Shown: positions 12,538 through 12,571 of the stretch, piece after piece
Layout of the letters: each line of letters starts with the position of its first letter
Numbering within the stretch: position 1 is the first letter of the stretch
NCBI GenBank assembly: GCA_919901855.1
Contig: CAKKQC010000029.1
Coordinates: 1-12,571, forward strand
DNA: 12,571 nucleotides
Origin: a bacterium
Lineage (GTDB): Bacteria; Oederibacteriota; CAKKQC01
Reading direction: 5' to 3'
The notes under the pieces: model-generated
Databases searched by the model: none
Told to the model about the DNA's origin: nothing
Seen by the model: the letters and a program-made list of their open reading frames with translations, nothing else
Program-made: the position numbers and the translations under genes

Positions 12538-12571
12538 GTGAACAACGACAACTGATTTGGGGCCTCGGCCT
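12518..12571. mobile_element. Putative IS terminus at the right edge (edge repeat copy 2)
   Basis: Positions 12518-12535 are the exact reverse complement of the left-edge repeat 37-54. The ORF6N family sequence stops precisely where this repeat starts, which marks it as the inner boundary of an inserted element extending beyond the window. The 36 nt that follow show no coding signal. No transposase or target duplication can be seen, so the family is not assigned. Confidence 0.55.

Noticed and set aside
1-12571. CRISPR array, tRNA or rRNA genes
   Set aside because: No regularly spaced repeats with unique spacers and no tRNA-like arms or rRNA signatures were recognised on either strand by reading; a covariance-model scan was not possible.

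Overview
This is a 12.6 kb stretch of a high-GC (by eye roughly two-thirds G+C), densely coded bacterial chromosome from what looks like an uncultured environmental lineage. The mix of genes (a Tll0287-type haem sensor with a Cys-rich tail, an iron-type alcohol dehydrogenase paired with an aldehyde dehydrogenase, a secreted GH5 enzyme with an inserted beta-rich domain, tandem rubrerythrins, DUF433 and ORF6N genes) would fit Planctomycetota, Methylomirabilota, Nitrospirota or similar groups. No ribosomal or other marker gene is present, so the phylum cannot be settled from this window. No tRNA, rRNA or CRISPR array was seen.

Layout. 1-100: left edge with an 18-bp repeat that recurs inverted at the right edge, probably the end of an insertion element. 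101-1102 (+): membrane-anchored one-haem sensor-like protein. 1159-3743 (+): two-gene operon (ATGA overlap) for oxidation of an alcohol to an acid. 3783-4163 (-): HPr-fold protein that has lost both phosphorylation sites. 4352-5041 (+): orphan OmpR/PhoB response regulator. 5096-6714 (-): HAD phosphatase and class I glutamine amidotransferase, overlapping by ATGA. 6756-7415 (-): exported beta-carbonic anhydrase. 7564-11277 (+): tight cluster of DRE-TIM aldolase, secreted GH5 glycosidase (GTGA overlap) and two tandem rubrerythrins, 13 and 39 nt apart. 11278-12571: decayed accessory tail with a REP-like hairpin cluster, a DUF433 antitoxin whose DUF5615 toxin partner is reduced to about 20 codons, the 3' end of a third rubrerythrin, two related perfect palindromes (one inside an ORF6N gene), and an ORF6N gene cut off at its 3' end by the inverted copy of the left-edge repeat.

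Gene expression shows a clear split. Genes inside operons, plus HPr, the carbonic anhydrase and ORF6N, have a strong GGAGG/AGGAGG ribosome-binding site 5-10 nt before the start. Five genes without a well-placed site (Fe-ADH, response regulator, HAD, aldolase, DUF433) instead have a -10-like TAnnnT box 6-12 nt before the ATG, often with an upstream TGn or a -35 at 17 bp. This predicts leaderless or nearly leaderless mRNAs.

The most unusual signal is the palindrome pair at 11917-11949 and 12286-12316. The two copies differ at two internal positions, and each difference is mirrored in the opposite arm. One copy lies in an intergenic region. The other encodes the SLRSQ-V-L motif of the ORF6N protein with low-GC codons atypical of its gene. 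It resembles a palindromic repeat that can sit in frame inside a coding gene.
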